Shown here piece after piece: positions 38,003 to 50,328 of a DNA stretch of 64,000 nucleotides. The number at the start of each line of letters is the position of its first letter. The first letter of the stretch is position 1. The notes beneath the pieces were generated by a model. It did not search any database and was not told where the DNA came from. It saw only the letters and a list, made by a program, of their open reading frames with translations. A program made the position numbers and the translations under genes. The DNA lies in the NCBI GenBank assembly GCA_013396655.1, contig WBMV01001910.1, positions 744,001 to 808,000 on the forward strand, in the 5' to 3' direction. This DNA is from Campylorhamphus procurvoides. Its lineage: Eukaryota; Chordata; Aves; Passeriformes; Dendrocolaptidae.

Positions 38003-39960
38003 ATCATAGAATCCAGGTTGGAAGAGATAACAAGGATCATCTGACCCAACCTTTCTTGGAAAAAGCACTGTCTAGACAAGATGAATCAGCACCATGTCCA
38101 GCCAAATCTCTAAAATGTCCAGTGTTGGGGAATCCATAACTTCTCTGGTGAGATTATTCTAGTTGCTGATTGTTCATCGTGAAAAAAAATTTCATGTGTC
38201 CTCAATTAGAACCTCCCCAGGAGTAACTTGTACCCATTATCTCTTGTCATTTCCATGTAACTTCTTGTAGAAAGGGAGTCTCCATCTCTTCTATAGCCAC
38301 CCTTTAAATACTGGATCATGATGATAAGATCTTCCCTAAGCCTTTTTTTCTCAATGCTGAACGAACCCAGTTCTCTCAGCCTTTCCTCCAGTGACAGGTT
38401 TCACAGTCCTTTGATCACATTTGTTGCTCTTCTTTGGACCCTCTCCAGCTTGTCCAAATCTTTCCTGCATAGTGGGGACCAAAACTGAACACAGCATTCC
38501 AGGTGTGGCCCAATAAGCGCTGAGCAGAGTGGCATAATGACTTCTTGATCTCTGCCCTTGCAGATGTAGCCCAGCATCCCATTGGCTTTCTTTGCTCTGG
38601 CAGCACCCTGTTCACTGATATTGATCTTATTGTCCATCTGGATCCCCCAGTCCCTTTCCACAGAGGTGCTTCCCAGCTGGGTAGATCCCAGCCTGTGCTG
38701 CACTCCTGGGTTATGTTTTCAGAGGTGCAAGACCTTATGTTTGCCCTTGTTGAACTTCACCAGGTTCTTGTTAGGCCACTTTTCCAGCTATCCAGGTGAT
38801 CTTGCAGGGTAGCCCTCCCTTCCCACTCAGTTTGGTATCATTCGGAAATTTCATCGAGGTACACTTGATCCCATCTTCCAGACCACTTATGAAAGCATGA
38901 ACCTGTGCTGGGCCCACTGTCAGTCCCTGGGGGACCCCACTTGTGACAGGTTACTGTTTAGAAAAGGAGCCATTTACCAACAACCTCTAGGTGCTGCCTG
39001 TCAGCCAGTTCCTCACCACCACATGGACCACTTGTTCAGACTGTAGCCCATCCATTTCTCCAGGGGGTTGTGGGAAACTACTGAAAGCCTTGGAGAAATC
39101 CAGGTAGACTATGCCCACCACTCACCCATCAACCAAGCAGGTTACTTTGTCCCAAAGGGTGATCAGCTTTGTCAAGCATGATTTGTCAACCCTTGATGAA
39201 TCTGCACTAGCTTTTCCCAATCCCATGCCCTTCTGACTTCTGATAGGCCCCAGGAAGATTCATTCCATAATTTTCCATGGGACTGAAGCAAGACTAATGG
39301 GGCTGTAATTTTCTGAATCCTCATTTAAGCCCTTCTTGGGGGTGACAATATTCTTCTTCCAGTTCTCTGGGATATCCCTCCATCTCCACAACTTCTCAAA
39401 GGCTAGGGAGAGCAATGGTATCAGCCAGGTCTCTTGCTGCCCTCAGGCAGGTAATGCCATGGCCCATTCACAGGGGACAAGCTCCTCTCTTTCTTCATGG
39501 ACATGCATGGGTCTGTGTTTGCATCAACCTGGATTTTTATTCCCAAGGTTGGGGGCCCAGCAATGCTGGTGAAGACAGAGGTGAAGGAAGTATTGAGAAC
39601 CTCTGCTTTTTTGGCATTGTCAGTGACTAATTCACCGCTCTTGTTTATCAGTAGGATAATATTTTCCTTGTGTTTCTGATTGCAATTTTTGTATCTGAAG
39701 AACCTGTTCTTATAGGTTTTAACATCTCTAACCAAAATCAACTTTTCCAACTGTATCTCTGGCTGAGCCTTTTCTTATTGCATCTCTGCATATCCTAGCA
39801 ATGTCCATGTAGTTTTCAACAGGCATTTATCCACTTTTCCATCTCTGGTATGTTTTGCTCTTGAGCAGACTCAGAAGCTTACAGTTAAGCCAAGGGAGCT
39901 TGTGCTATACCTAATTCCTTTATTTTTAAAGGGGATGAACTGTTTCTGTGCTTCCTGTGT
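38003..39960 (-). mobile_element. CR1 LINE, 5'-truncated, about 2 kb
   Basis: The left end has the CR1 3'-terminal octamer (CATAGAAT at 38005-38012, reverse of ATTCTATG) followed by the typical CR1 3' UTR sequence. On the minus strand, 38703-38401 translates to the C-terminal part of CR1 ORF2 (ERDWGIQMDNKINISEQ, KKANGMLGYI, PHLECCVQFWSPL, LERVQRRATNVIKGL). Around 39750-39421 lies an upstream ORF2 piece (GELVTDNAKKAEVLNTSF). Frame breaks between the two show it is inactive. It lies between the MTDH 3' end and LAPTM4B. Confidence 0.93.
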
Positions 39961-41179
39961 GTTCTTAGAAACTCCCAGCACTCATTTGCATTTTTACCCT
40001 TTGTGGAAGCTTCTCATGGAATCCAACCCTGCTTGAGAAAATTCACTCTGTAAGAATTTCAGACATGGCTGCAGGCATTTTCCGCATTCAGTAACTACCT
40101 CTGTATACAGGTGAAAATGGGAGGTTACTGATCTTTCACAGTGCCTTTGGAGACTGGGAGCAGAAGCAAACCTTGCACATCTCCTTGGATACACACACAG
40201 CCACTCATCCACAGAGGGGCCCATTGGCTGACACAGCTCCTACTCTTTTGGCTAAGTGGCTAAAACTCAGAAAGGCACTGGTCTCCAGGGTCTCTTCAAA
40301 AGACACATTAAAGCCTGGCTGGCTGAGAGCAAGTCCAAGTTACAGAATCACATCAGAGAGGAGTCATTTCCCATTCAGAGCTTTGCTTGCAGACACAGCT
40401 CAAGACATGACTTTGTTCATTAGCTATGTAGGTAAGAATAGCAAAAGAAGTAACAGTCACAAAAAAACAAGCTGTAGTAGGCTTTGTCAGAACAGCCTCT
40501 GGGGAAAAAGAAAAAAAAAAAGCTCTCAGTAAAAACATATTTGGTTTATACTTCACCAGGTATTTGGAATAAGGAATCAATTAACTTCAGGTCAGAGCCT
40601 ATTGAACAGCTAAGGGGAAACACTGCATGTGTAAAAGACTTGATAATCATGAGAAAACAGGGAACCATTTCAAACTAGTCAGTTTTCTGAGCTCATTGTG
40701 GCAATCTGGTTCTGAGTGGTCCATGACTTACATTGTACCATGGACTGAATTAAAAATACCTAAGTTAAGAGATCACTTGATGCTACACTTCAGACAGAAA
40801 ATGTATTTGCTTTGAGTTGCAGATGTTCCTAAGAATTTTTTAAAGACCATTGTATGAAACCCTGAACCATGAGTTTCATGTTAAAGAGTTTTAAATGCAT
40901 TTTTCTTTTCCAGAATACACCAACATTAAAAGGACATCACAATTCCAGTAAAGAAACCAATTTTCAGTGCACCAGAAACTTTCACCTTGGTACAACTAGC
41001 CTGAAATTCAAAAGAGCAGAAGTTCAATAGTTTCCTCAACTGAAGGGATCCACTGCGGAGACTCTACAGTTTTAGTAATTCAACCAAGTTTCAACAGGAA
41101 CAACCTGTGAACCATTAATAATGTGATATAAAATAGAGGTAACAATAATTCCTGTCCCCGACCCATGAAAAAATAGAAG

Positions 41180-44100
41180 TCATCCCACTTTATTTCCAAC
41201 ATCCATCCAAACCAGCAGCAGTTCTGTTAGTCCTGCAGTGAATAAAATCCATTGTGTTACCACGCTACTTTCAAGTTAAGAACTATTGGTCATGCAGCCT
41301 TTCTTCATCCTTTCCTCCACCCAAATTCACTTGGCTGATACTCTTAGTTCTTAAATGAAGCAATTCACTCAAAATTTTAACTGTAAAACATTTTTAGCAG
41401 ACTATTTTAAGAAGTAATTTAATTTTTTAGTTTGCCCCCCCCCCCCATTCCACGTACAGCAGCAAAATGAAGAAATCTTTCAGTACTGGCCTAAAAACTA
41501 CAACTGCTCTTCACTGGTACTCAGCAGTCACCAGGAGACTCAGGTACAAGTGGCTGTGAGAAACTTGCATTTTTTATCAGCTGAAATCTTGACTAGCAAT
41601 GAAGTTGAGTTAAAGGCAAAACAATCATGATTAGTAATAGATGAAAGTCTGCTTAAACCAAGTACTCTGATGCCTCCACTTTTCAAAAACCTTATTCACA
41701 GGACAATCCCAAGTCTAGGAACTATTAATAAGGCAGTTTCAAATCAGATACAATTCAGTTACAACACAACAGTACTAGAAGTATTTCTATAAATTTTGAA
41801 ATGCTTTTAATATGTACATTCTTTCTTAGTAAATATTAAAGTAGTGCTCTTCTTTTGCACTTTTTTTCTTTAGACTTCTAAAAGGGCAACAGAAATACAG
41901 TTTTCACCACCATCCAAACCAATGCAGTTACCTTTGTAACAAGCACAAATGAATTCTGTATCCCTTTCCCTCCCCACAAAAGAAATAAAAATATGCCATG
42001 ACTATCCAATTACACATCATCACAAGTTTAAATTACACATACAAATAATTCCAGAGTATTTAGAAAAAACCAACATATTAGATTTATGAAACCATTCCAT
42101 GCATTCAGAAAAAAAAAAGAAAAAAAATGGAAAAAAGAAGAAAAAGTTTCTTAAATGATGTTTTTCGCTCTATCCAAGTACCAGAGTTTGAATTCAGTGT
42201 ATCATTAAGACTAACCACTGCTTGAGTCATAGAAACATGACAGTACACAGATAACCAAGTTTCTATTTATAGACAATATGATATACAGTTACTACCTCTT
42301 TAATGAATGCCAAATTAAGCGAGCTTTGCTTTGTAAGACATTGAAACTGCACATTAAGAAAACAGCAAGAGGTGCTGCTAAATAGGTAACAACATTTTGA
42401 ATGGAAGGCTATGTCTTTATATGATCCTGCTTAGTAGTAACACTTTAATTAGCAGGGTTCCTAGGTTTTAGCTAATTTGTTTCTTTTTCCAGAATGACAA
42501 GCTATTCAAGAGCTAGCACTTACGAACCCAGAAATATCACCAATTTCATGTTCAAGAGGAAAAAAAAGAATTTATGCAGTGAAAGCCCTTGGGGGAAGTC
42601 TCTTTCATTACATAAAATCTTTGCATTTTCTACAAAAGAGGCTCGTAGCACAACATACAGATTGGAAACAGACATTTCAGACATACATTAAAAACCTGAA
42701 TTCAAAGGGTATTCGTTTTAACCTTTACTATGAAGACAAGTAAAATTATATTTACATGCAAAGGACGCTGCATGATTTCATAATATCCTATTTTTCTTGT
42801 TTGCCTTAAGATACTCCTTGAAAAGCTGTACTTCAGTTCTAAATTTATTTTACATGAATCTTGACAGATATCACTCTCAAGCATTATTCCCTCCCAGTAA
42901 ATAAATCAATACTGTCAATATGCTCAATTTATTTTAACAAATCAATTCAGAGTGTCATATGTTCCTCATATACAGGGGTTAATACCCGTGCAAGTTAGTA
43001 TCCATTTATTAGCAAAGCTCTCCATTAGCAAGGTGCATTTTCAGTACAATTAAACCCAGCTTGCTGCATTATCTGTTCTTGCCCTGCAATACTGTCGAAC
43101 TGCAGTCGAGTACAGTGAGAATACAAAATTGTTGATCAGTACCATTCATTACAGCTGTTAATAATTCTGTTTGTGCCACAAAACCAGGAGCCAATCATTC
43201 CAAAAGAAATCCCGGCTCTTCTTTAACTGAATTGACCAGGTGATGTTAATTACCATCCTTATCAAACAGATTTTGTAGAGGCTATTTACAGTGTACATGG
43301 CTGAGCATGCACCCTACAGACACAAACACTGCTGCCAGTTCGATACCATGTCATTACACAGTGCCTGAAAATGGCAACACATCTTAAACACCATTTTAAT
43401 TAACAGTTTCAAGCGGGAAATGGTCTTTATTTTACAACTGCTATACTCGCATCATTTTTAATTTTTTTTATATAAAAACACTAGTTCCTGTCCAGAAGTC
43501 TAGACACATTCTACATACTACAGGTTAAGGCAGTAAAAAAATGTGTTCCTGATAACTGGTCTTGACAATGTCAATTAAAGCTGTCTGAAGCTACTCCAGT
43601 TCTCCAACAAGATCTCTGAAATCCCAAATAATTTGTGAGTGAAAGACCCACTTTGCTTTTTTCAGAGTTTTAGTAATAGAGACATAACAGAATTTGGCAT
43701 GGTAAGTTAACAAGTGTTAAGGAAACATTTGATTTCAGTTCATTCCATGAGTTGAAAAGTCAAAAGAATACAGTTTTAGATAGGATTCTGAATCAACCAA
43801 GAACCGTAGGGAATGAAGGAGAAAACCAATTTTATGCACATTACTGCATTCTTAAAAATATACTGTTATCTTCAATAATTCAAGTAAGGTAGTAGACATT
43901 ATAAAAAATAACTTCATGAACCATACTCAAGTTTCAAATCACATTCTCAATCTTTTAACCCAAAGCAGTTTTATTGTGTTAACTTCATATAATAAACCAT
44001 GAAGGTCTGGCTGTACAAATGGTTAATGATTTGCACTTGTGATTCCTGTAACAGCTAGCAGACTTGCTAACCAACTTACTGTAAAGATATGGCAGATTAT

Positions 44101-44574
44101 GTATTTAATCAAAGCACTTTGACTTAGGCATGAAACAAATTCAGATGGTTGACATTCTGTGCTTCTAATGCATCACTCATAAGAGAGGCATGAAACACCC
44201 ACTACTGTACAGACAATTATTTTTACAGAAAACCCTTCCTTGAAATAAATCTTATCCGCAGCTGTAGATGAGAGTATAATCTGTTGTAAACAGGGCACTG
44301 TGTTGTAAAACCAGTTTTTTTTTAATTAAGATCTCTCTCCAAAAGTTGGAAAAACAGACTCTTCAGAACGTCTTTCAAATGTAGCATGTTCTGTTTGCTA
44401 TATCATAAAGTTACTTTCATTTGATTCCTTTTTAAAGATGTTTGTGTTCACAGCAGTTCTGTTTTTAAAAATTGGTTGAAATTTATATAAAATCCTGTAC
44501 ATGTTCACAAATTATTGCATAAACAGCATAATCTTCATGACAATATTCAGCAACACATGTCCATCTCAGGAACT
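41180..44574 (-). other. MTDH: Probable MTDH 3' untranslated region
   Basis: This stretch directly follows the stop codon, is AT-rich and shows no recognisable transposon. On the transcribed strand it has several AATAAA signals, at 43975-43970, 43431-43426, 42933-42928 and 41194-41189. The most distal one is the reason for the left limit given, which is a guess without transcript data. It contains a 12-C run (12 G in the mRNA) at 41435-41446. Confidence 0.5.
41435..41446. repeat. Homopolymer run of 12 C
   Basis: Uninterrupted C12 in the probable MTDH 3' UTR, read as G12 in the transcript. Such runs are often miscounted in assemblies. Confidence 0.9.
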
Positions 44575-44645
44575 TCACGTTTCCCTTCTTGCTTTTTTCT
44601 TCTTTTTAACTTGTTTGGGGGATTCCCAGCTTTCTTCAGACTTTG
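44575..44645 (-). CDS. MTDH: MTDH last coding exon and stop
   Basis: This exon is 71 nt. The acceptor AG is at 44647-44646 after a T-rich tract, and the TGA stop is at 44577-44575. Joined to the split Thr codon it reads TKSEESWESPKQVKKKKKAR and then RET, against human TKSETSWESPKQIKKKKKAR and RET. The basic cluster is a described nuclear/nucleolar localisation signal. Confidence 0.97.
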
Positions 44646-46238
44646 CTAAAAAACAAAATGTAACTATAGTGTTAGGACTGAGAACGTTTACACAAACTGA
44701 CTTTTAAAATCCTGGATAGCACACACCATATTATTATATTATTATGAAGTAATACAGAACAATCAACTAGCAGTTCTATTCACCTGCTTCTCCCAAATAG
44801 TTTTAAGTACATCTGAACCAATGTTTGCCAATTTCAATCTACTTTTTCACTCCACAAACACAGAGTGATACACAACAAAGCTCATTCATTTTGTAAATGT
44901 ATTATTTACAGAAGAGTCACTTATTTTCTGGCTAACTAAAATAAATGCACATGTACACAACTGACATTAAATGCTCACTTTTACCAGATTATACTATTTT
45001 TAGTCACTGCATATGAGACATGTCAAAAGAGTATTTTTAAGAATAATGAACTATGCAAAGATGCAGTTAGATGGAATGCAGAATCCAACAAACAAGCACT
45101 ATGTTCTTTTAGTAAAACAGATTGCCTCAAAGCATGTTTTGCCAAAAGTGGCAAAACAGGTGAAGTATTGTACATACTGAACGTAAGAGATGTTCTTTCA
45201 ATTGCCGACACATGAATCGGTCACAAAAGATTTCTTATTTTAGAACCAGAACAAAAAGGCATCAGTTGACACACTGACTTGAAAGATTCCATTTTTTCAT
45301 GTATTCAAAACCAAGAAACCAATTACTGCAGTTGAATGAGACTGTTACTATGAAGTCATCATGTTTCTTCTGCAGTCATTAAAAACTCATTTAGTACTTC
45401 AGTGCTTAGCCAGGAACTTATTACAGATTGTCAGGATTAATTTTATTAAGAAGTCTGATTCAAAAAAATGTTGGGGTTTTTTTTAAGCAATGCCTTTCAC
45501 ATCCTGACTTCCCTTCTAATTTTCCTGTCTTGTTGTGTGAGCACTTCAGTACAAGCACTTTCGCAGAGTGCAGGAAGAGGGTACATGGCATCTTCAGGCA
45601 CAGCGTATTTTCAAAAACCAATATACCTGCAGTAACTCAGCCTGATTTAGGTGCTGTTAAGCTACAAAAAAAATAAATAAGTGCATCACCCATACCTTTC
45701 TGTTCCCATATAAGCAAGTTTTCCTCCATGATTACATGGAAGCATATAGAAAAAGACACTAATGAGCTAAGTTGAGAAGTCAGAAAACCTCACTCAGGTG
45801 AAAAATTGAATTGTTCGTATTTTTTTCCCAAATTTTTGGTAGCTAAATATCCTGTCAACTACTATATCAGTAGCCATCTGTTCTCCACTGAAGGCTCACA
45901 AGCCAGCCTTTGAAAGGGTGCTGGCAGACCTCCTTAGTCACAGCATGGAGCTCCAGTCCTCATGGATGGATCCAAATGTCTGTTAAGGACTGGACAAGCC
46001 CAACAGACATTTTCAGTCATTCAAGCATATGAAGCCAGTTTGTTCTCACAATGAAAACAAATGTGTCAGTTCTTCAATGTAAGTTAAAAATACGGTAAGA
46101 TGTACAAATGAGATACAGAAGTACCTATGGCCCTTTAAAACTCAAACCCCAGGGCAAAACATTCTGACTATATAAGGCTCTATAAGGAAAAAGCACACCC
46201 TGAATTTAGACAAATGAATTGCACCAAGAGGTACTTAC
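44646..46238 (-). other. MTDH: MTDH last intron
   Basis: A 1.6-kb AT-rich intron with no recognised repeat or exon. Confidence 0.85.
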
Positions 46239-46395
46239 TCTGTGGAGGAGGCACACTGTTTTGCTTAATATTGGGACTAGAAACATCTGTCTCTTGCAGC
46301 ATCTGTGGCACTTGGGAAGCGATCTTGTCAGAATTGCTCTCTGATACAATTACAGATGGCTCAGTAGAAACAGCAAGTGAAGGAGGCTCCTCAGA
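46239..46395 (-). CDS. MTDH: MTDH penultimate coding exon
   Basis: This exon is 157 nt, phase 0 in and phase 1 out, with acceptor AG at 46397-46396 and donor GTAAGT from 46238. It encodes SEEPPSLAVSTEPSVIVSE, then SNSDKIASQVPQMLQETD and VSSPNIKQNSVPPPQ. It aligns to the human region containing STEPSVILSKSDSDKSSSQV and KQNSVPPSQ. Confidence 0.95.
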
Positions 46396-49300
46396 CTGTT
46401 TGAGGAACAGAAAAAAAGGTTTTCAATAGTTTTTTAAGTCATAGAATAAATACTATTATATCATTTTTGCAGTATACTTAGCAGCTGCTGAGAAGATGGC
46501 ATTGAAAAATTAAGACAACATTAAAATCCTTCAAAATTTTAAATTGAGGCTCTAATACCATGACTGCCATCTAGTGTCAACATTTTTAGTTGCATACAAG
46601 CAAAGATAAACCATACTAATTCTTAAAACACATGGCACGCAAAGAAAGGGAGAACAATCTAGAAATCACCAAGATTCTAAAAAGATTCTAGAATACTTAT
46701 TCAAGAGAGATGCAAGTCAGAAATACATATGCATCTGGTTGCAAGGCAAACAGGCAAGTTACACAGCCCCAAATATCCAACTCAAACCCCAAATAAATCA
46801 AACTTTTCTTTAAAAAGGATTTGCAGTCATTCCTATCAACTGCTCAAAACTCTGTATACTTATATTAGAATAACATATTTGCAAGACCAGTCAGCAAGTA
46901 TTTCAGTGGATACTACTGCAGAAATAGCTAGCAAGATACTCTTAGTATTTTCCAATGATCTACTCGATTTTGAAAGTTTCCACTACAGAGACAAGATGTA
47001 ACTAATTTAGTGTGCAAAATTTATTGTAATTAAAATTACAGCAAAACAGAAGTCAAAATAGGAAAAATAACCCCATTTTGACATTCCAATAGGAAAGTTT
47101 GAACATAAAGAAAATGTAAGATCCCACAGCAAGTCAACAAATGACAAAAGACTTCAAAAAAGAACACAGTATTAGAACAGAGTGTCTTAGCCAAGAAATA
47201 AAACTCAAACTTCAGGATGTTATTAAGAAGTCATGACTGTAATTGTGCCACAATAGCCAAGACCTGGAACTCCAACAATGAAACAGTGAAGTCTACACCC
47301 AGCCCTTGATGCAGATGTATACAGATCCTCTATTATCGCCACCCATTTGTACTGCTTCCATTACTATAATGCTCAAAATTCAGTCTGACTATCCGAAAGA
47401 GCAAAAAGATACAATTTTCTTTTTAATCGTATCATATCATACAAAGAAAGAAATTAAACAGCTTTAACTGAAAAACCTGAACACATGAATTTAGAGAATA
47501 GCAGTTCTTTAACCTTTATGAATAGCTTGCTGTATCCTTACATATCAACTGAAACAATTTTTTTACAACTGTAATTGCAGTATTTCTCTTAATTTACTGA
47601 AAAAATTAATCTTAAAGTCTTTTTAATGTATCAACTATGCTGATAAAATGAACTCCCATCCCACAGAAATTCCAAGTTTAGCTAATTTTAGTGGTGCTTA
47701 ATGGTAAGCAATCATCAGCTACATAAATAAGTTAGTTTTAAAACATTGAAATGTGGTTTCTAAACCAAAAGGAGGACATAAAGCTTCTAGTGCAAGGTAA
47801 TCAATTCAGGTAACTCGTATCATAGCTTTATTAGGTCAGAGCAGGTGGTTTACTCCACCAGCAGGTAAAGCAACTCATTTAAGACTTTAATAGTTCAGCT
47901 ATTTCAGGTTGACTAACAAACGTGTTGCAGCTTGAATGTTACATCATGCAGTACTACTGCAAATGTAATGATTTAGGTACATACTGCACTATCTGGACAT
48001 TTTTCCAAATACTTGTATCTAAATTTTGGATACAGGAAAGTGAGTAGTGATATCAAACATTAAAAATTGGGCACTACTCTTTTCTACGATATTGTCTGTT
48101 AACAAATATGTTCAGAAAGGAGACCTGAAACAATGAGTAAAGCCTATTTGATGATATAAATAGTTATACACCTAATTCTACTATTCAGTAATGAAGTAGT
48201 AAACTTGTCAAACCATTACAAATGAAGGATTTTCAAAGATATCTCTTCATTTAAAACCTGTGCCTGCTAATAAAATGCAAAATGTTTCAACAAAGCTCAA
48301 TGTATAACATGGGAAAAATAGTGTGATGTGAAACAGAAGTGTTCAACCCTCATCTATTTCTGGTGTCTACAAGGATATACTGAAGAATAACTTATTTGTA
48401 CTCAGTTCATTTTTCCGTATATTTGGTTCTCATGCTTGGGAGCATTTGCTCAAGACTAGATTATCTACCTTGGAAGCTTAAGTCATCCATTTCACACATC
48501 AGTCACAGACTGTTTCTAAAACTTTTTTTAACAGCTGAGTCAAACAATATCAGAAGGCATCTTTGCATGTGTGAAATTACAATGCAGCTGAATCTGATGG
48601 CAAGGAGACTTGATAAAGACTGACAGACCATCTGCATTGTCAGCTACAACAACTTGCAAGTTGTCCTTTACCAACTCCAGTTCCAGAGAATGTTAGCAAC
48701 AGTTTTGTTTGTCCTTTGCCCCCACACCAAGTTTCATACAGACTATCGCTTGTTTCACAGTCACCACTTACACAGATATGTATAGACACATATATGAAGA
48801 GACTGAATTTAAGATTCAAGAGTAACAGGAGCCCTCACACCCCTCAAAAATAGTGCAGTGTGGGTCTACAGATGCTGATGCCATCAAATCACCTAGGAAG
48901 TTTGGTATGATTATAAACACTAATGACTTGCAGAAAGTCTTCTGGAACTGGGCTTGTATTTTGGCAGTGTCAACAGCTTGTGAGAAAAAAAATCTAACTG
49001 ATGTATTTCAAATCAATTTGGATTTCTGAACAGCAAAAGCTACAGCCTTTTGGGACACACGAGTGCACCTCTTTGTAGATGTCAAAAAAACCCCATCCTG
49101 ATGTCAAAACCCAAGTTTTCTGTCTACACGTTTTAAACTAAAGCCTCTAAAATGAAATAATATATTTTAAGTTTTTTTAAACAAACCCACAGACAGGAAT
49201 AAAGCCACTTGCACACACAGGCAGATGTCTTTTCAAATACAGCTTCCGAAATACACCTATGCACTAGTCAGATAGAACAGGTAGCTGTTGCTAACCTTGA

Positions 49301-50208
49301 ATAAATGTTGAACAGATCTAAACAAAGTAATTATAGTAAAGCTCTACTTTGAGGTAGGGTATTTACAGTAAGCCTTAAGTATGACTGAATGAATATGCAT
49401 TTTAAGACACATTTTCAACACACCTCTGTACTTTTTCTTTGTTGATCTGCATCCTCTTGTACGAGATTTCCTTCTAGTATTTTCATTTGAATCTTAAGCC
49501 CTTGTTGTCCTTACAAAACTAAAAATTAAAACTCAGTATTCTGACATATACTCTCTGGTATCCAACTGCTGCCTCACTTGTGTTGTTCACTCTTTATGGA
49601 ACACAAAATCAATGCGACTATAAATATTAAACACTTTACATCTCCTCCATGCTTTGTAGGGTACCAGTATCTGAGAAAGCTGCTATTTGGAGAAAGATTG
49701 AAAAAAACCTTGTATTTTCTTGAGTATGTTTCAACTGTGAGCTGAAGCAAAGAGTTTGTGAATTGGTTCAAATATAAACTTTTCTTAGTCATTAAGCTCA
49801 GAACAGCTATAAAAAATCAATTTTAGACAGCATTTAAGTCAAAATATAGTAAGGTAATAACATTTCATTCTATTTCAACAAAACAATAGAATATCCTCCT
49901 AGTCTTGTGCTCCCACCTATTATCCAGATTTCAAAGTTTTCAAGTATTGCCTGAATATTCAAATGAGAAAATAACTTCCCAGTCAAGAAAATGACTACTG
50001 ATTTGGAAGATACTGCTTTTCAGAGTAGATATATTTTTAAAACTCATGATATCTATCTGAAATTCAACTGCTCAATTACCTTTACATTCATAAGCATATA
50101 GCTTGAAAGAGTATTCTTACTGTAACCTTATCTACACAACTCAATGTTTCAAAGGACTACAGCACTTCCAAATCAATTTGTAACATAAACCAAATTTTGC
50201 ATCCCTAC
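46396..50208 (-). other. MTDH: MTDH intron
   Basis: A 3.8-kb AT-rich intron with no recognised repeat. Its open frames are short and unrelated to MTDH. Confidence 0.85.
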
Positions 50209-50328
50209 CTTAGCTGGTTCACTAGTATTTATGGTCTTCCGAGAAAAAGCTCTTTCCTGCTGTGGTCGAACTTTTGAGGTATCCTCCCGAAATTCCTCTC
50301 CAGCTTCTCTATCCAGTTCTTCAGTGTC
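50209..50328 (-). CDS. MTDH: MTDH internal exon
   Basis: This exon is 120 nt (40 codons), phase 0 at both ends, with acceptor AG at 50330-50329 and donor GTAGGG from 50208. It reads DTEELDREAGEEFRED, then TSKVRPQQERAFSRKT and INTSEPAK. It aligns to human DTEELEKEIREDLPVNTSK and RPKQEKAFSLKTISTSDPAE. Confidence 0.94.

Larger units (their letters stand above)
27120..41180. other. Intergenic region between LAPTM4B and MTDH
   Basis: About 14 kb between the LAPTM4B CpG island and the estimated MTDH 3' end. It contains the weak LTR candidate near 28000, the LTR at 31171-31609, the motif cluster near 36180 and the CR1 at 38003-39960. No open frame exceeds about 110 codons outside the CR1, and none resembles a known protein. 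Confidence 0.75.
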
